From positions 62,001-126,000 of the forward strand of contig CAMDAC010000002.1 in NCBI GenBank assembly GCA_945888325.1: a stretch of DNA of 64,000 nucleotides, written 5' to 3'. Position 1 is the stretch's first letter. Each line of letters starts with the position of its first letter. The notes under the pieces were generated by a model. That model was given only the letters and a program-made list of their open reading frames with translations, searched no databases and had not been told where the DNA came from. This stretch comes from Candidatus Sulfopaludibacter sp. SbA3. Its GTDB lineage: Bacteria; Pseudomonadota; Alphaproteobacteria; Caulobacterales; Hyphomonadaceae. The position numbers and the translations under genes are program-made. Of the stretch, positions 62,798 to 64,000 are shown one piece after another.

Positions 62798-63259
62798 TTA
62801 CTCGGACGAGGTGGTCGTATCCGAAACGATCAGCCACTGCCCGTCCATCTTGCGCAGCACCAGCGTATAGAGACCGTCCGAGCTGCCCTCTGCGGTCGTC
62901 ACTTTCCAGCTGCCATGGGCGATCGCGGCGTCGTCGGACAGGATGTCGATTTCGTAATCCGAGGTCGAAAGCTCACCCATCCCTTCCCGGCCGGGATAGC
63001 GGACCTTGTAGCGCGCCAGTGTCGCCTCGTACCCGCGCACGACATTGCCGCCGGAAGCAAAGCGCAGCTCTTCGGACGGCCAGTAGCCGTTCATGAAACC
63101 TTCGATGTCGCCCTTGTTCCAGGCCGCGTCCTGCGCCTGCAGCAGCGCCGTGATGGTGGCGGCCTCGGATGCTTCCTGCTGCGCGGTCAGCGCGTCCGGC
63201 GCGCTGGCGCAAGCGGAGGCGAACAGGAACACGGCGCCTGCCAGAAACGGACGGATCAT
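62798..63259 (-). CDS. NTF2-like (DUF4440/SnoaL-type) lipoprotein
   Basis: 153 aa from ATG 63259; the open frame extends 20 codons upstream. Lipobox at ASAC (about residue 15). The mature domain follows the NTF2-like pattern: a helix with ITALLQAQDAAWNKGDIEGFMNGYW, then strands (LRFASGGNVVRGYEAT; DDAAIAHGSWKVT; GLYTLVLRKMDGQWLIVSD). Function of such periplasmic members is usually unknown. Confidence 0.82.
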   Translation of the reverse strand: MIRPFLAGAVFLFASACASAPDALTAQQEASEAATITALLQAQDAAWNKGDIEGFMNGYWPSEELRFASGGNVVRGYEATLARYKVRYPGREGMGELSTSDYEIDILSDDAAIAHGSWKVTTAEGSSDGLYTLVLRKMDGQWLIVSDTTTSSE

Positions 63260-63333
63260 GGGCGGAAACTCCTTCGCACGGACATCTTCAGGAAGAGGCC
63301 GAGTCAGGCCGGCGCGCAAGATGCGCCGGCCTG

Positions 63334-63987
63334 TCAGTTCGGCGTCTTGGGCGCGTCGCCTACTGCTTCCGGGCTGAGGTCGATCACCTCGGGTTCCGGC
63401 GGGCGGGGCGGCGGGGCCGGCGTATAGGCGGGCGCCTCCGGGGCTGCCTCGGCGAGATCGGCTTCCTCGAGCGCCGGTGCCGGTTCGGCGGCGGGCTTCT
63501 TGCGGAAACCGAAGAAACCGCGCGGCTTGTCGTTCTCTGCGGCGTCCTCGGCGGCCTCTTCCAGTTCGTCTTCGGCTTGCTCCGCCTGCTTCACGCGGCG
63601 CTGCTCGGCCCGCGCCTTGCGGTCGGCGTGCCGGTCATAGCTCATGTTGTAGTATTCCCATGCGGTGTGGGTCAGCGGCTTCGGCGTCAGTTCGAGGCCG
63701 TACATCCGCAGGCGCTCGACCACTTCATCGCGCAGATGCATGCCGGGGAAGGCGTCGGCCTTGAAGCCATGCGCCTTCATCCAGTCGCGCACATCCCAGC
63801 TGCGCACACGGCCAATCTCGGCCGGCAGGGCGCCGTGGTGCACTTCCCAGAAATACAGGGCCGCAATGCCGTTGATGGCCGCGTCCATCGCATCGTCCAG
63901 CACATTCCCGGGCGCATTGCCCTGCGCCAGCTGCGCGCGCAGCGACAGCTTGCGGGCTTCCAGTTCCTGGTAGGTGACACCGATCAC
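63334..63987 (-). CDS. Hypothetical protein with acidic and proline-rich C-terminus, possibly partial
   Basis: 217 aa from a GTG at 63987. The frame stays open to the window edge at 64000, so the true start may lie outside. The N-terminal part is helical (TYQELEARKLSLRAQLAQG; AAINGIAALYFWEVHHGALP), then LTHTAWEYYNMSYDRHADRK, a charged coiled coil (VKQAEQAEDELEEAAEDAAEND) and a proline-rich tail. No family recognised. Confidence 0.6.
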   Translation of the reverse strand: MIGVTYQELEARKLSLRAQLAQGNAPGNVLDDAMDAAINGIAALYFWEVHHGALPAEIGRVRSWDVRDWMKAHGFKADAFPGMHLRDEVVERLRMYGLELTPKPLTHTAWEYYNMSYDRHADRKARAEQRRVKQAEQAEDELEEAAEDAAENDKPRGFFGFRKKPAAEPAPALEEADLAEAAPEAPAYTPAPPPRPPEPEVIDLSPEAVGDAPKTPN

Positions 63988-64000
63988 GGCGATGCCGTTG

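Overview
This window is the photosynthesis gene cluster (PGC) of a high-GC alphaproteobacterium, with housekeeping flanks. It encodes a type-2 reaction centre, a complete set of late bacteriochlorophyll a genes, and a spirilloxanthin/spheroidene-type carotenoid route. The oxygen-dependent cyclase AcsF (with BciE) is present and no bchE, puc, pufC or cbb genes are seen, so an aerobic anoxygenic phototroph is the best reading. A UrcA-family protein and the overall gene style fit Caulobacterales/Hyphomonadaceae or sphingomonad-like bacteria, but the sequence alone does not fix the taxon.

Layout. Positions 1-9170: partial hypothetical gene, cyclophilin lipoprotein, a two-domain TIR-like/macro-like protein, nrdB behind an NrdR box, dnaX-ybaB, a BciB-like flavin/Fe-S reductase, recR, a UrcA protein and a small membrane protein. 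9253-13034: typA, pgeF and prs. 13554-29031 (minus): one long operon bchF-N-B-H-L-M-lhaA-puhA-B-C-bciE-acsF-puhE-hemA. 29455-36205 (plus): ppaA-ppsR-bchG-bch2-bchP-tspO and a small membrane protein. 36656-46502 (minus): superoperon crtE-crtF-bchC-X-Y-Z-pufQ-B-A-L-M; the pufQ-like gene and pufA are short. 46585-55293: crtC, crtB with a 49-aa follower, an ATP-grasp enzyme, a cytochrome P450, a DUF2306-like membrane protein, crtD and crtI. 55412-59126 (minus): bchI-bchD-bchO, running on to crtI. 59263-63987 (minus): lipoprotein cytochrome c, idi, a small membrane protein, a TerB/DnaJ-type protein, a voltage-gated cation channel, an NTF2-like lipoprotein and a hypothetical gene.

How it works together. 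HemA makes aminolevulinate; BchI/D/H, BchM and AcsF/BciE make divinyl protochlorophyllide; BchN/B/L, BchX/Y/Z, BchF, BchC, BchG and BchP finish BChl a, with the remote BciB-like protein a candidate 8-vinyl reductase. CrtE/B/I/C/D/F make carotenoids from Idi/GGPP precursors. PufB/A/L/M and PuhA build RC-LH1, assisted by LhaA, Bch2, PuhB, PuhC and PuhE. PpsR and PpaA are the regulators. Six PGC promoter regions carry TGTCA/TGACA half-sites on a strict 13-bp repeat, normally with one half-site serving as the -35 box.

Most noteworthy: the operator arrays and their fixed promoter geometry; two pairs of inverted repeats (one with mutually exclusive hairpins) in the two convergent gaps bounding the 13.5-36.2 kb block; the P450/ATP-grasp/membrane-protein insert among carotenoid genes; a single-cysteine PpsR; a cation channel with a Ca-type selectivity filter; and the TIR-like/macro-like protein.
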